NCBI RefSeq assembly: GCF_041146395.1 | Contig: NC_090989.1 | Span: 51,176,501 to 51,240,500 of the forward strand | Direction: 5' to 3' | From: Eulemur rufifrons | Taxonomy: Eukaryota; Chordata; Mammalia; Primates; Lemuridae | DNA length: 64,000 nucleotides | Shown: piece after piece, positions 1 through 10,770 of the stretch | Layout: the number at the start of each line of letters is the position of its first letter | Position numbering within the stretch: the first letter of the stretch is position 1 | Position numbers and translations under genes: made by a program | The notes under the pieces: generated by a model | What the model saw: only the letters and a program-made list of their open reading frames with translations | Told to the model about the DNA's origin: nothing | Database searches by the model: none

Positions 1-723
1 AATAGTAACTCTTCTGAAAACAGGCAATCTTCACAGAATTTTAAAATGCTCATTGAGTTTCATAGAATTGATTATCACGATAGAGCCCAGGATAAAAAAA
101 TTCTGTGGTATGCCCATCCTGCCGCATTGGTACCAACTGATTAATCATCCATGTTTGGGTGCAGTTGCTTATCTCTGAATCCATTCAAGTATTGTTATTT
201 ATGCACATTCCTTTAATTTTTCCAGGAGGATATCTTGAGAAGTCAATTAGTTAGGAAAACACTAATTACTATAATTAACAAAATCCCCAAGTTTCAGTAA
301 TAAACAATAGAACTTCTTTTCCCACTCAACTAATAGTACAAATCAGATGTTTCTGGTGGGTGGATAACTCTCTTCCACATGTGACCCAGTGCCTTGGGCT
401 CCTTGTATTTTGTGCCTCTGCCATTCTTCAAATCCTTTGCTTCCAGTCAGCTGGAAGGAACACCTGCTTCTGAAAACCCCTCTCTGGGACGGATGTTCAT
501 TATTTTCACTCACAGTACATTGGCAAAGTTGTCATATGGCCCATCTAGACAAAAATATAGGAAATATAATCAATGGTGGGCTGCCACCTCCCAGAATTTA
601 ATATGGAGAGAAAGCACTTAAGTTTATTAGACAATTGTCTCTGCCACTAGTGGCTTTGGTCAATTCCGTTTTAAATACAAATATAATATGTCCAGGACAT
701 TTCTCTGACCAAATATTCTGGTA
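1..723. other. Unassigned AT-rich non-coding DNA
   Basis: I see no recognisable gene, repeat or RNA here. Two overlapping short open frames near 389-621 have low-complexity, non-domain translations and no splice context, so I do not treat them as genes. Confidence 0.6.
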
Positions 724-1055
724 CAGGGTCTTGAAACTTTTTCTGGAAAGGGCCAGAAGATGTTAGTCTTTGCAGGTCATATGGTCTCTGTTCCAGCTAC
801 TGCCATTATAATGTAAGAGCTGCCTTATACAATAGTAAATGAATGGGTATAGGCTATGTTTCAGTAAACTTGATTATGGACACTATAATTTGAATTTCAT
901 GTAATTTTCCTGTGAAGAAATATTATTCTTCTGTGTTTTCTTCTGTTTAAAAATGTAAATTTTTTTTTTTTTTTTTTTTACATCTCAGACATATAAAAAC
1001 AATTATATATCTGCAGACAAGATTTGGCCTGTGTGCTGTGGTTTGCTGATCCCTG
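724..1055 (+). mobile_element. hAT-type non-autonomous DNA transposon, nearly full length
   Basis: It begins CAGGGTCTTGAAACTTTTTC and ends with the approximate inverted counterpart GGTTTGCTGATCCCTG, so both terminal inverted repeats survive. The interior carries family wording such as GGGCCAGAAGATGTTAG near the left end and AGATTTGGCC near the right end. It has no coding capacity. The 8 bases on either side do not match exactly, which fits an old insertion. A T-run sits inside at 960-979. The exact Repbase name is not assigned. Confidence 0.8.
960..979. repeat. Poly-T tract
   Basis: About 19 consecutive T bases lie inside the hAT element. This is probably a later expansion of an internal T-rich stretch. 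Confidence 0.9.
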
Positions 1056-1289
1056 ATTTAGCATCACACTATAAAGGAGGTGAGATTGGTACAGCATGAT
1101 TTGATTTCAGTGGACACTGCTGAGTCTTAGTATTCATTGCTTCCCTGCTCCCAAAATCCTGGTAAATAACCTATTTAGTTAAGAATATATTCTAGATATT
1201 ATATGATGTGTAAGTGAATTCAAGAAGTTTATTTTATACTTCACTAGTTATTGCTATAATTTATTAAGAACACGTGAAATACAGCTATT

Positions 1290-1460
1290 TTACCTACATT
1301 ATTTTAACTCTTCAAAAATACCTTATGACATAGCTATTATCATTCCCACTTTACTATTGAGGATGCCAAGGCTCAAAGTACTAAGAAGTATTTTGATCAT
1401 ATTTCACACAGCAAGAAATGCAAAAGTCAGAATTCAACCTCAAGTTGGATACAACAACCT
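1290..1460 (-). repeat. MIR SINE fragment
   Basis: Degraded match to the reverse complement of the MIR core: an ATTATCATTCCCACTTTA-type stretch, then GAGGATGCCAAGGCTCAAAG, then a CACACAGCAAG-like segment. This is the order seen in antisense MIR. It is old and heavily mutated. Confidence 0.65.
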
Positions 1461-3167
1461 GTGCTCTTTTCACCACACCAAGTTTTCCTGGCTGTAGAGG
1501 TGTGAACTCATTAAAAGCTGATCGCTATTCTTTCATTCTCTCTTTTCACCTTTGTTTGGGCTCTGTTGAAATTTTTGTCTATTTTACACTTTTCAACTTG
1601 AAAATACTATTTCTTCGTTGGACCCAAAACAGCACAGATAATGTCAAATGACAGTAAGTATAGTGAAGTAATTCAGCGTCAGGAAAAATTGCTTATTGTG
1701 AAGAGTGGCCCAGAAGTCACAATGCCCATTATTGACAGAGCAAAAGAAAAACCTCACAAGAAAGAACACATATTCTCTTTGAAAAAAGAAGATAAAAGCA
1801 AGTAGGACTTAAGTAGCTTTGCCCTTGAACTCTACAGAAGTGATGGTGTTGGTCAGTTACTAACTTGTATGATCTTGAGTGATACACTTGACTTCTCAGT
1901 TTTCTGATCTCAAAAATTGCTCATTGAATAAATTTATACTCTGATCTCTTACAAAGGAAATTGAGGTAACATTGGTGAATGGAATTTAGCACCTATTCTG
2001 CAAAACTCACAAGGTTGTTGATCGGCATAAAATTGCTCCAGTGAGGATATTCAAAAGTGCTTTGAGAATTACAGCTATTCCACAAATAAAAGCTATTGTT
2101 ATGAATATTCTAGATTTCCCCACTCATAAATTATGTTCAGTTAAGCTCACAACGTACTAGTGCTCATACTATGGAATACAGAATCTTTAATGAGAATAAT
2201 ATGATTTGCCCTTTCCTACATTGTATAGATTTTTAAAGGATGAATCCATTAATCTCTGTTTATATTTGCCCTTTGGGCAAAACTATTATTGAATAATAGG
2301 ATATGCCTTCCCCTAGAAAAAATATTACATTTGACAATAAATCTTTGTCATTGGGATACTATATAAATTCCCAAACAAACATATTAGTGAAAATTATTGT
2401 GGAGGAAAAAACTACTTTTTTTTTTACTACTCATTGGCATTTTACTACTCATTGCCTCTACAATGGTATTTTCATGGGGAAGTTACAGGCAAGATGCAAA
2501 GGTGCAGCATCAACATAAGAAGGGAAGTCAATGTCTATATACCATAGCCTTTCCCTTATCTCATGCAGTAAAACTCAGTAAAAAGCAAATGGATATGCAC
2601 AGTATTAAATAACAACAAAGAGCTAGAAAAACTTTTTGTAGCAACACATCCTACAACACACAAGTCTCTGATTTGGCAGACTATTTCCTTTTAACTGTTT
2701 GAGGCTTCTCACATTTCCGCTGCAGCTGGACCGCATCCCAAGGCACTTCCTGCCTCCTAGGAATTTTGGCACAGGGCCTTGCTTCTTTATCACTTGGCTT
2801 TCCTCTAGGCATCTGATCTGTTGCAAGGAGGATCAGTTCTGTCTCCATTGTTGTTTTTATCATAAGTAAAAGATGTCTAGTCTACTTTTCAGAGACAACT
2901 ATACCACCATTGAGGTGAGGTGGTGGGGAGAAGGGAGAAGTCTATGCCATTCTTCTTTATTTTTAACACTAAACAATTTAAATTTGCACTTAGAGAGAAC
3001 ATAACCAAGATCAATTTTTGTATTAAATGAAAATGTCACATTATATTCAGGGAGGCCTCACCAAAAATCTGTCTATACTTCACCTAAATATTAGAGGAGA
3101 GCATTTGGCAAGGATTAATGGTTAATGATTGACTTCTTCTGTTTAGCCATATCAATTAGAATCTAAA
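1461..3167. other. Unassigned AT-rich non-coding DNA
   Basis: No gene or clear repeat is recognised. A weak sense MIR-like stretch may lie at about 1850-1930. The small open frames at 2303-2612 (+) and 2623-2863 (-) have no domain, signal peptide or splice-site support. Confidence 0.55.
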
Positions 3168-3519
3168 GGCCGGCACGGTGGCTCACACCTGTAATCCTAG
3201 CACTCTGGGAGGCTGAGGCGGGAGGATCTCTCGAGGTCAGGAGTTCAAGACCAGCTTGAGCAAGAGCGAGACCCTGTCTCTGCTAAAAATAAAAAGAAAT
3301 TAGCTGGGCAACTAAAAATATATAGAAAAAATTAGCTGGGCATGGTGGTGCATGCCTGTAGTCCCAGCTACTCAGGAGGCTTAGGCAGTAGGATTACATA
3401 AGCCCAGGAGTTTGAGGTTGCTGTGAGCTAGGCTGATGCCATGGCACTCTAGCCCGGGCAACAGAGCAAGATTCTGAGACTCTGTCTCCAAAAAAAAAAA
3501 AAAAAAGAAAAAAAAAAAT
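3168..3519 (+). mobile_element. Alu SINE, strepsirrhine type, older subfamily
   Basis: Dimeric Alu. The left arm starts GGCCGGCACGGTGGCTCACA and carries the A and B box region of the 7SL-derived Pol III promoter. The inter-arm linker contains a duplicated TTAGCTGGGCA (near 3300 and 3332). The right arm ends GTGAGCTAGGCTGATGCCA and is followed by an interrupted A tail. The many CpG-to-TpG/CpA changes make it older than the copies at 6778 and 57653. No clear target-site duplication is visible. Confidence 0.95.
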
Positions 3520-4379
3520 ATAAAATGTTCACTGATTTTTAGTCAGTAATACAACTTCTAAGAGTTAATCCTACATATAGGTTGACAAATGTGTATCAAG
3601 AAATATGTATAAATATGATCATAATATTATTGTTTGAAAAGTAAATGTGTATCAATGATGGAATGGTTAAACAAATCAATAATTCCCATTTTTTAATATC
3701 ATACCACTACTAAAATTTGGGGGCAGATTTACAAATACTTCTATGGACAGGGCTCTATTGTTATATCAAAAAATAACTCATGGAGTAGATGTATATTTTG
3801 ATACTATTTATGCAAACAGTGCATGCATGTATATGTACCTATACTTAGAAACACATACTGGAAGAATATATACAAAAATATTAATAATAGTTATAATTAG
3901 AAAATACAGGGATGGAGGATTTACAGCAAAGATAAAAGGAGATTTCTTATTTAAACCTTCTTTGTATTTATTCTCCTCTCTTTATGTACATGTATATGTG
4001 TGTGTATATATGTTCATTTACTACTGGCTTTATTAAATCAAACAGATCAACAACACAAAAGAAAATAACCTTTGCAGATTCTCTTGCCTTCTTTGAAAAG
4101 CTGTATTTTCCTTCATTTCAATGTGATCTTATAGTTATAAAAGGCGTTTGCTCTTTGAAGAAAACACATATGTGTGTCACACACACCAGTACCTGCAGGG
4201 AACAAGGAGTGCTGAGCATGGACTGAGGTAAACAGGAGGGCATGTGCCCCATTACAAGTGTTCCTGGGCCTAGTGCTATGCTGCCACTGGGCCCTTATGA
4301 CCCAGCATTGTGAGTCTTCTCACTTTTCAGGAAAAACTGGAGCTTCAGATTATCAGGAGAAATTGCCCCATTTTAAAAA
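3520..4379. other. Unassigned non-coding DNA
   Basis: AT-rich with small alternating TG/TA runs around 3985-4012. The 97-codon frame at 3743-4036 is dominated by Tyr, Ile and Val codons from AT-rich repeats and looks non-coding. Confidence 0.5.
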
Positions 4380-4800
4380 TATTGGCTCCTTATGAGTTCA
4401 ACTTCTTTAGATTCTACATATGAGTGAGAACATGCAGTATTTGTTTTCTGTGTCTAGCTTATTTCATTTAGCATAATGCCCTCTAGGTTCATCCATGTTG
4501 TCACATATGGAAGAAATGGAAGGATTCCTTCTTTCTTAAGGCTAATATTCTATTCTATGTATATACGCACGTACATATATATATATATATACACACACAC
4601 ATATGTCACTTCTAAAAATCCATTCATCTATGGATAGACACTTAGCTTCATTTCATGTCTTGACTATTGTGAATAATGCTGCAATGAATGTGAGAGTGCT
4701 GATATCTCTTCTAGATAGTGATTTTAGTTCCTTTGGCTATATACCCAGAAGTGGGATTGCTGGATCATATGGTAGTTCTATTTTTAATTTTGTTTTTGCT
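4380..4800 (-). mobile_element. L1 LINE, inverted 5' segment (ORF2 3' region)
   Basis: Read on the minus strand, this is the part of L1 ORF2 near its C terminus. The plus strand shows the familiar antisense wording TACATATGAGTGAGAACATG, then GACTATTGTGAATAATGCTG, then CTATATACCCAGAAGTGGGA. The frame is broken. It abuts 3'UTR sequence of the same class in the opposite orientation, so the two pieces probably form one 5'-inverted insertion. A TA/CA microsatellite at 4574-4604 interrupts it. Confidence 0.85.
4574..4604. repeat. (TA)n(CA)n microsatellite
   Basis: A run of alternating TA followed by CA units lies within the inverted L1 segment. Confidence 0.9.
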
Positions 4801-5110
4801 TATCAAGGGATGGGGAAAAAGGGGAGATGTTGGTAAAAGAGTACAAACTTTTAGTTATAAGAGCTATAAGTTCTGGAGTCTTAAGGTACAGAATGGTGAC
4901 TATAGTTAATAATAATGTATTATATACTTAAAATTTGATGTCTAGATCTTAAAAATTTTAACCCCCTACACAAAGAAAGGTGACTATGTAAGGTGATGGA
5001 TATTTTAATTAGCTTGATTGTGGTAATAATTTACAATGTAGATGTGAATCAAAACATCACAGTGTACACCCATACAATTTCTGGAAAAAACTGGCAAATC
5101 TCCAAAGTGA
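4801..5110 (+). mobile_element. L1 LINE 3'UTR, sense segment
   Basis: It matches an L1MA-like 3' untranslated region: GGGGAGATGTTGGTAAAAGA, then ATGGTGACTATAGTTAATAA, then GATGGATATTTTAATTAGCT, ending near ACACCCATACAATTT. It is the right-hand half of the insertion whose 5' half (4380-4800) is flipped, the pattern produced by twin priming during target-primed reverse transcription. The family name is from memory. Confidence 0.8.
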
Positions 5111-5189
5111 AAATAGCAAAATAAAACACTATATAGGTTGAAAAAATATATTTGTGCAAGCTGAAGCTGGCCTCTAGCCATTCAGTTAC

Positions 5190-5360
5190 TACCTCTGATA
5201 TAGAAGTTTAACATTTACAAATAACTCTCATGAACATTTAATCCTTGTAGCAATTTTGGGAAACAATATGATTATTCCTGTTTTACAAAAACAGAAACTT
5301 AGATTTGAGGGTATTTTAGTAGCTGGTTCATTTTTGCAGATCTAGTAAATGGCTGCACAA
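5190..5360 (-). repeat. MIR SINE fragment
   Basis: Antisense MIR-like order: low-complexity ATTATTCCTGTTTTACAAAA, then AGAAACTTAGA, then a TAGTAGCTGGTTC segment in the position of the conserved CACAGCTAGT core. Degraded. Confidence 0.5.
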
Positions 5361-6032
5361 AATTTTGGACATCAGTTTACTTACTCCAGGTCTACAATTC
5401 TTTTCTATGTACCCTGAAGTCTTGAAGTGGTGCTTCTCAACCTTCTGTATGTAGCCCATGCCTGAGACCCGCCATTCTCACTCTATTTTCCTAGCATCCC
5501 CACCTGATTAAGGTTAATCTAACTTTCTAAAATTTATATTAAAAATAATAAGTACTTGAATGTATTTTTCAATTTACACACATCTCTCTCTCTCTGACTT
5601 GCTCTCTCTCTAAGATTCAAAATTGCCATGTAGTGGAGTATGCTTAGTTCTGTTGAAAACCTTTTGTATTAAAGCAAACAAACAGATTTCTGATAGCAGA
5701 AAACAAATCCAAACCACTCCATAGATAAATAAATGAGGAGATTTATTGGTTTCTGCTCTGAGTTTCAGGAATTCTATATCTTTCTCTTTCCCATTCTCTC
5801 TCCCTATGTTCTCCCCCTCCGATCATTTAGTTCTGGTTTTCTCTTTATATTTGCCTAATTCTCTTAAAGACATTGTTGAAAAAGGTTTCAGGCTTACATA
5901 ATTCCCATCTTGTGATCCAACAAGAAAGAGATAAATTGTCTTTACTAATTTTCATATATAAGATCCCAGGGAAAGAGTCTAATTAGTTAATGCTGTAACC
6001 AGAAGTCTGAATAGTGTGACTGGTTGTCCTGC
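5361..6032. other. Unassigned non-coding DNA with TC-rich runs
   Basis: Contains two short TC runs at about 5583-5611. A short stretch beginning GTGGTGCTTCTCAACCTTCT near 5427 resembles a hAT/MER terminal region but is too short to call. No gene is seen. Confidence 0.5.
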
Positions 6033-6481
6033 TGTACTGGGTTGAACAGTGTTCCCTGAGAATTCATGTCCTCCCTGGAACCTCAGAATGTGACCTTATT
6101 TGGAAATAGGATCACAGTAATGATGAGGTCATACTGGAGTAGGGTGGGCCTTTAATCCAATATGACTGGTATTATGAGAAGAGGAGGAAATACACAGACA
6201 CTGATGTGCACAGAGAAAGACAATGTAAAGACACACAAGGAGTAATGCCAGGTGACAACAGAGGCAGTAATTGGAGTGGTACAGCCACAAGCCAAGGAGT
6301 GCCAAGGATTGCCAGTAACCACTAGATGCTAGGAGAAAGGCATGGAACAAATTCTCCCTCTGAGCACCCAAGAATGAACCAACCATGCTGACACCTTAAT
6401 TTTGGATTTCTGGCCTCCTGAACTGAAAAAAGCCATGCAGCTTGTGGTACATTGTTATGCCAACCCTAGGAAACTCATACA
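6033..6481 (+). mobile_element. MLT1-type solo LTR (ERVL-MaLR)
   Basis: It starts TGTACTGGGTTGAACAGTG and ends CCTAGGAAACTCATACA, giving TG...CA ends. Inside are family landmarks in order: CAGAATGTGACCTTATTTGG, GATGAGGTCATACTGGAG, CCAATATGACTGGTATTATG, CAAGCCAAGGAGTGCCAAGG and GCTGACACCTTAATTTTGG. It is a solo LTR of an old MaLR retrotransposon, about 450 bases long and near the usual LTR length. An antisense 85-codon frame inside it is not a gene. Confidence 0.88.
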
Positions 6482-6764
6482 ACCACCAAAACCACAAGAG
6501 TGACAGAGGGGCAGTTGTTCAAATAATGCAGATGCTATGATTTGAAGAAAGAGTAGAAGACGAAATGTTGAGCAAACTAAAACAAAACAAATGAACAACA
6601 AAATCCACCTAGTGGTACAGCCTTAAAATGTTCCCAAAGCACTTTCCAAACCCCATATAACTATGTTTATTTATTTGATATTTTTACCCTATCCACTTGT
6701 ACACTTTGAGGGAACTTACAAAAGAAATAATAAAACTACAAACTTGTATAAAAAAAGCAAGAGT

Positions 6765-6777
6765 GAAATAGTGATGG
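6765..6777 (+). repeat. Target-site duplication, left copy, of Alu 6778-7150
   Basis: GAAATAGTGATGG immediately precedes the Alu and is repeated after its A tail at 7151. One or two terminal G bases are shared with the GG that begins Alu, so the exact length is 12-14 bases. Confidence 0.9.
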
Positions 6778-7099
6778 GGCCGGGCGCGGTGGCTCACGCC
6801 TGTAATCCTAGCACTCTGGGAGGCCGAGGTGGGCGGATCGTTTGAGCTCAGGAGTTCGAGACCAGCCTGAGCAAGAGCGAGACCCCATCTCTACTAAAAA
6901 TAGAAAGAAATTATATGGACAGCTAAAAAAAATATATATAGAAAAAATTAGCCGGGCATGGTGGTGCATGCCTGTAGTCCCAGCTACTCCGGAGGCTGAG
7001 ACAGGAGGATCGCTTGAGCTCAGGAGTTTGAGGTTGCTGTGAGCTAGGCTGACGCCACGGCACTCACTCTAGCCTGGGCAACAGAGTGAGACTCTGTCT

Positions 7100-7150
<51 letters not shown>
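6778..7150 (+). mobile_element. Alu SINE, young strepsirrhine subfamily, with long A tail
   Basis: Full-length dimeric Alu beginning GGCCGGGCGCGGTGGCTCAC, with most diagnostic CpGs still intact. The inter-arm linker reads AATTATATGGACAGCTAAAA followed by a TA run. The right arm ends GAGCTAGGCTGACGCCACGG, then a duplicated CACT and a long A tail (7101-7144). It is almost identical to the copy at 57653. The exact flanking duplication and intact CpGs indicate a recent insertion. Two short open frames (6663-7042) arise from Alu sequence and are not genes. Confidence 0.97.
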
Positions 7151-7163
7151 GAAATAGTGATGG
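7151..7163 (+). repeat. Target-site duplication, right copy, of Alu 6778-7150
   Basis: GAAATAGTGATGG directly follows the tail and matches 6765-6777 exactly. Confidence 0.9.
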
Positions 7164-7549
7164 GAGGTAGGAGAGGTCATATGATCACAACGTTTAAGCT
7201 GTATTTCCTGGTATCCATTGTTTAATGGAAAACCAAGTCCATACAACCTTCATTACTCAACGAAGGAAACATACTTGACTGTTTATAAAGAAATAACCTT
7301 TTTCATATCCACAAGAAGAAACATGCATTTTAGTTAATTGAATTAAACTATCTTTCAGGGAATCCTGGGAATCAAAACCCCTTCTCAAATAAAAGGCTAA
7401 AAGCAAAAACAAACAAGCAAATAAACAAACAAGAAACAAAGAAAATTCAATCTGGAGGAAAATAATACCTTGCAAAATTTCAAATCATTGTTTCAATGTT
7501 GCGTATGTAATATTTGACACTCAAACCAAAAAAATTACCAACTATACTA
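7164..7549. other. Unassigned non-coding DNA
   Basis: A-rich, with an AAACAAACAAG-type low-complexity run near 7408-7440. The 72-codon antisense frame is driven by this run. Confidence 0.5.
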
Positions 7550-7955
7550 GGACCCTTAGGTCATTTGATCAAATGACCAAAAGATAGAAACCAAACAATA
7601 GAAACAGATCCACCAAACAAACTAAATGTTGTGGTTATCAATTAGTAATTCTAAAATAACAGTGATTAATAGACTTAAGGATATAAATGACAAGATGAAG
7701 AGTTTCAGCTAAACACGAGACACAGACTTAGAATAAAAAATTACAAAAATGGACAAGTCAGGATTGATTGTACATTTACAGAAGGAAGGTGGATTCTAGC
7801 TTGGATGTACAAGAAAAGTTTTGGGCGTGCTGGTATTCTACTTCTTGAACTGATTGATGAATCCATGGATGTGTTCTGCCTCTCTGAAAATTAATAGTGT
7901 TGTATATTTTCTGTATATATGTTATATGTCAATTAAAATTATTTTAAAAATCTAC
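7550..7955 (+). mobile_element. Old L1M LINE fragments including the 3' end
   Basis: The last 140 bases follow an L1M 3' terminus in order: GGGCGTGCTGGTATTCTACT, CCATGGATGTGTTC, TGAAAATTAATAGTGTTGTA, TTTTCTGTATATATGTTATA, TGTCAATTAAAATTA. The upstream part (AGAAACAGATCCAC, TTAAGGATATAAATGACAAG) resembles an older part of the same class. Heavily decayed. Confidence 0.6.
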
Positions 7956-8934
7956 AGACTGGTGAGTGTCTAAAATAAAAGCATATCCTAGTGTTGACTG
8001 AAAGGAGGTAAGCCTATGGCTATCAGCAATTTCTAAGTGTGAGCACTGTTTGGGGAGAAAAGCTGTCTTCCTCAAGAATAAATGCTAAATTAGTAGGAAA
8101 AGCTGAGGTTATATTATAGCCTAGGGTAATAACTCAATAAATATTTATTAAAAGAATGAACAAACTGCCTATTTATTCCTCCTACTGAAAAAGGAGAAAC
8201 AAATACAAACTGGAATAAAGAAACAAACATTAATTATTTTTCAGTTCTTTTAGTGGGCCCAATTCTTTTACACGCAAGGGACAGAATAAATTCTATGGTA
8301 TTTAAATTAGAAGAGGAGTAGCAATCTTTTCGTACTAGGTTCTGCCTTTGATTTACTATGTGTTTTCTAAGGAAAAATTCTTTTTCTTTTCCTATATCTC
8401 TGAGAAGAGCAACATACATATTTCCTGAGTTATAGCTACACAGAGCTCAACCAATGGGAATATTCCACTCAGGATTATGCAGACGGTGAACTTGTGGGCA
8501 TGTTTGGCATCGTTCTGAACACTCCATGTCAATGTCCAAACCAGTTAACGCTAAGCACGTGCTTTAACAGATTTTCAAGAATGAACAGGTTCTATTTCTA
8601 CTGTTTTTTAAGGTAAGCCAGAATAATCTTTCATTCTGATTGAGGAACATTGGTACTGACAGAAGGAAAGCCTAATGGCTTATTTGAGAACCACAGAGTT
8701 GAGTGAAATTTCCCTTCCCATTATTTTAAATGAAGGACTCTCTTTAGAGTTCAATATATATTTCCACTGTGGTTAAAATGAATACTTTAATAACATTTTA
8801 AAGAAAAAATCAAGACTCTTTGTTACTCCACTTCATAAAGAATTCACAAAGGGATCAGCCTAGAGAAAATAAAGATCAAATAATGTGGCTGGATTTTATG
8901 CCAGGAAAATGGGTTACTTATGCATACATACACA
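7956..8934. other. Unassigned non-coding DNA
   Basis: No repeat or gene is recognised. It contains the 12-base palindromic E-box at 8553-8564. A short antisense frame (8234-8419) has no support. Confidence 0.5.
8553..8564. promoter_or_regulatory. Palindromic CACGTG E-box motif
   Basis: AAGCACGTGCTT is a perfect 12-base palindrome centred on CACGTG, the binding core of bHLH-ZIP factors such as USF and MYC/MAX. It lies just after a GTTAAC palindrome (8544-8549) in apparently unique sequence. Whether it is functional is unknown. Confidence 0.3.
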
Positions 8935-9414
8935 ATCACTCATTCTACAAATACAGAGAACTCCTGCTGTTTGTAAATTAAATTATATGGTTCCCTCAAC
9001 TGCCTGCAGTTTAATGGGATGGGAGGATACACAAGCATGAAGCTCTGTAGCAGTACAAAATGATGGTAGGAAAAATAGTATAATGAAATGACAATAAAGT
9101 GTATGATTAAACGTACCAACTGGAGGTTCACAGGGGAAGTTATGACAGAGGCAATCACAAAGTAATTGGGACTTAGAAGATAGCAAGGAATTGGATTGGA
9201 AGAGCAAAGCCTTGAGGTTTTTTTCCTATTTAAGGTGAGGGCACAACATATGAAAAAGCATGTATGTGAATGGCAAGTTTTGGGGAGAATATAAAGATAT
9301 CTCCAGCTGGTATAGGGACTATAAAAAAAGAGGCATGGGTGACAAAGTTAAAGTTTTGGGGAAAAACTATTTATGCAGGGTTAAGAAAGTTGTTTGGATT
9401 TTAGACAAAATGGC
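8935..9414 (-). mobile_element. L2 LINE fragment, antisense
   Basis: Decayed antisense L2 wording: CACTCATTCTACAAATA at the left, a CTGCAGTTTAATGGGATGGG stretch, ACAGGGGAAGTTATGACAGA, then GGAAGAGCAAAGCCTTGAGG and similar. The next L2-like piece resumes after the MIR at 9415, suggesting one L2 interrupted by MIR. Confidence 0.55.
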
Positions 9415-9640
9415 ATAATGAAGGCAACTTGGAGTAAGAGAAAAAGCGCAAGTTTTGAAGTGAGAGATTTGGATTTGAGTCCCAGGTTTTCTAAATATAT
9501 GTATGAGTCTTGAGTTTCTCCTTAAAAATAAGATAATAATATCATGTAGGTTTATCATGAGTATTAAATATAATAATATGTATAAAGTGGCTGAGCCATA
9601 TAAACTCTTGATACACATTAAATATCCCACTCTTCTATTT
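9415..9640 (+). repeat. MIR SINE
   Basis: Sense MIR order: AGCGCAAGTTTTGAAGTGAG, GATTTGAGTCCCAGGTTTTC, CTTGAGTTTCTCCTTAAAAA, AAGATAATAATATCATGTAG, TCATGAGTATTAAATATAAT, then a GTATAAAGTGGCTGAGCC segment. It lies within antisense L2. Confidence 0.75.
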
Positions 9641-9800
9641 TATTCTCTATGTAGTTGAGTGCTGTAAAAAATTTTGTGTAGGCTAATTACTTGATAAAGA
9701 CAGTGTTTTAGGAAGATAAATCTGACAGCAATTTGCAGGAAATGTTGGAGGAAAGAAAGCTAGCTATAAGCCATTTTATAGAGTAGGGAGTATATAAAAA
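9641..9800 (-). mobile_element. L2 LINE fragment, antisense
   Basis: Contains TTTTAGGAAGATAAATCTGA, then a GAGGAAAGAAAGCTAGC stretch, which corresponds to the antisense L2 region that normally reads like 'aggatcactctggctgctg'. Decayed. Confidence 0.5.
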
Positions 9801-10029
9801 AATACATGCATTATACTTCTCTGGGGAGGGGTATATGGGCTTTTGATCTTTGAATGAGTCCATGACTTCCAAAAAGGTGAAAGATCCCTCAGTGTACTAC
9901 AGAAGATGCTAGACTATGAGGAACTAAGGAAGAGAAGTGAAACACTAATGATAGCTAATTACTGTATATACAAATTAAAGGAGAAATTTAAAATAATACT
10001 GAAATTTTAATCTTGTGTCACTGAAAATA

Positions 10030-10201
10030 TCATGATAATATTTTCAGAGAGGGGGTAGTTAATTTGGAAAGGAGGGTTATATGTTTGGCTTTAAACATGT
10101 TCAGTTTCAGGTATTTGCCAGAATTGCTAAGTAAAATCCCGACTAGACAGCGTTTTGTCTGGATTTAGGATGTAGGTCTGGGTTGGAGATAAATATAGTT
10201 T
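10030..10201 (-). mobile_element. L2 LINE fragment, antisense
   Basis: GGTTATATGTTTGGCTTTAA, CATGTTCAGTTTCAGGTATT, then a stretch ending in GATGTAGGTCTGGGTTGGAG. These resemble the antisense of the L2 reverse-transcriptase coding region. A hAT-like piece follows directly. Confidence 0.5.
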
Positions 10202-10430
10202 AAGGCAGTGCTTCTCAGATTGTACTTCTGCTCCAAGGGTACGTGGCAGGAGGCCAAGGGGTACATAAAGCCACAGGATATGAGATAGCTTTTGGAAGCA
10301 TATTCCAAGATCTGGGGAAAATGTTTTAAAATTTTTGCAATTAAGAAAAAAATTGTCATGCACTTGTACAATGAAGTATAATGAAATAGAAAATAAAGTC
10401 TACAAACATTTTTAAGGTTAAACACAGGAT
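10202..10430 (+). mobile_element. Possible hAT-type DNA transposon fragment
   Basis: It starts AGGCAGTGCTTCTCAGATTG and contains AAGGGTACGTGGCAGGAGG, similar to terminal parts of mammalian hAT fossils. The right terminus is not clear, so this is tentative. Confidence 0.35.
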
Positions 10431-10479
10431 AGGATGAATCTTCATTAATTCACTATTGCTGCCAGAAGTATATCAGAGA

Positions 10480-10770
10480 AAAATTGTGAGAATCCTGCCA
10501 AAGGAGGTTAATTTCCTGAGAGTGTGAAAATAAAGTCAAGTAAGCAGAGGGACAAGGACTAGGCCTTCAATACACTCAGAGTTAGAAGGTTGATGGAACA
10601 AGATTCAATTAAAGAGAACCTGTCAAAAAGGCGAGTAGATACACCATAAAAATAAAGTGTCAGAAACCTGGAAAAGAGAGGATTTTTAGAATAGATTGTC
10701 AACAGTGTCAAATGCAGCAGGGGCATAAGACAAAATGAAGAAGAGTCACCAGGGATTGGTGACTTCTACC
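10480..10770 (-). mobile_element. L2-like ancient repeat fragment, antisense
   Basis: Contains GTCAACAGTGTCAAATGCAG then TTGGTGACTTCTACCT-like wording typical of old antisense LINE sequence. Strongly decayed. Confidence 0.4.

Noticed and set aside
389..621. Two overlapping short open frames near the start of the window
   Set aside because: Non-repetitive but short, with no domain, splice signals or codon bias; expected by chance.
6129..6386. 85-codon antisense frame with hydrophobic residues
   Set aside because: Lies entirely inside an MLT1-type LTR on the opposite strand.
6663..7246. Frames around the Alu, including a poly-Phe frame
   Set aside because: Alu body and its A tail read in different frames.
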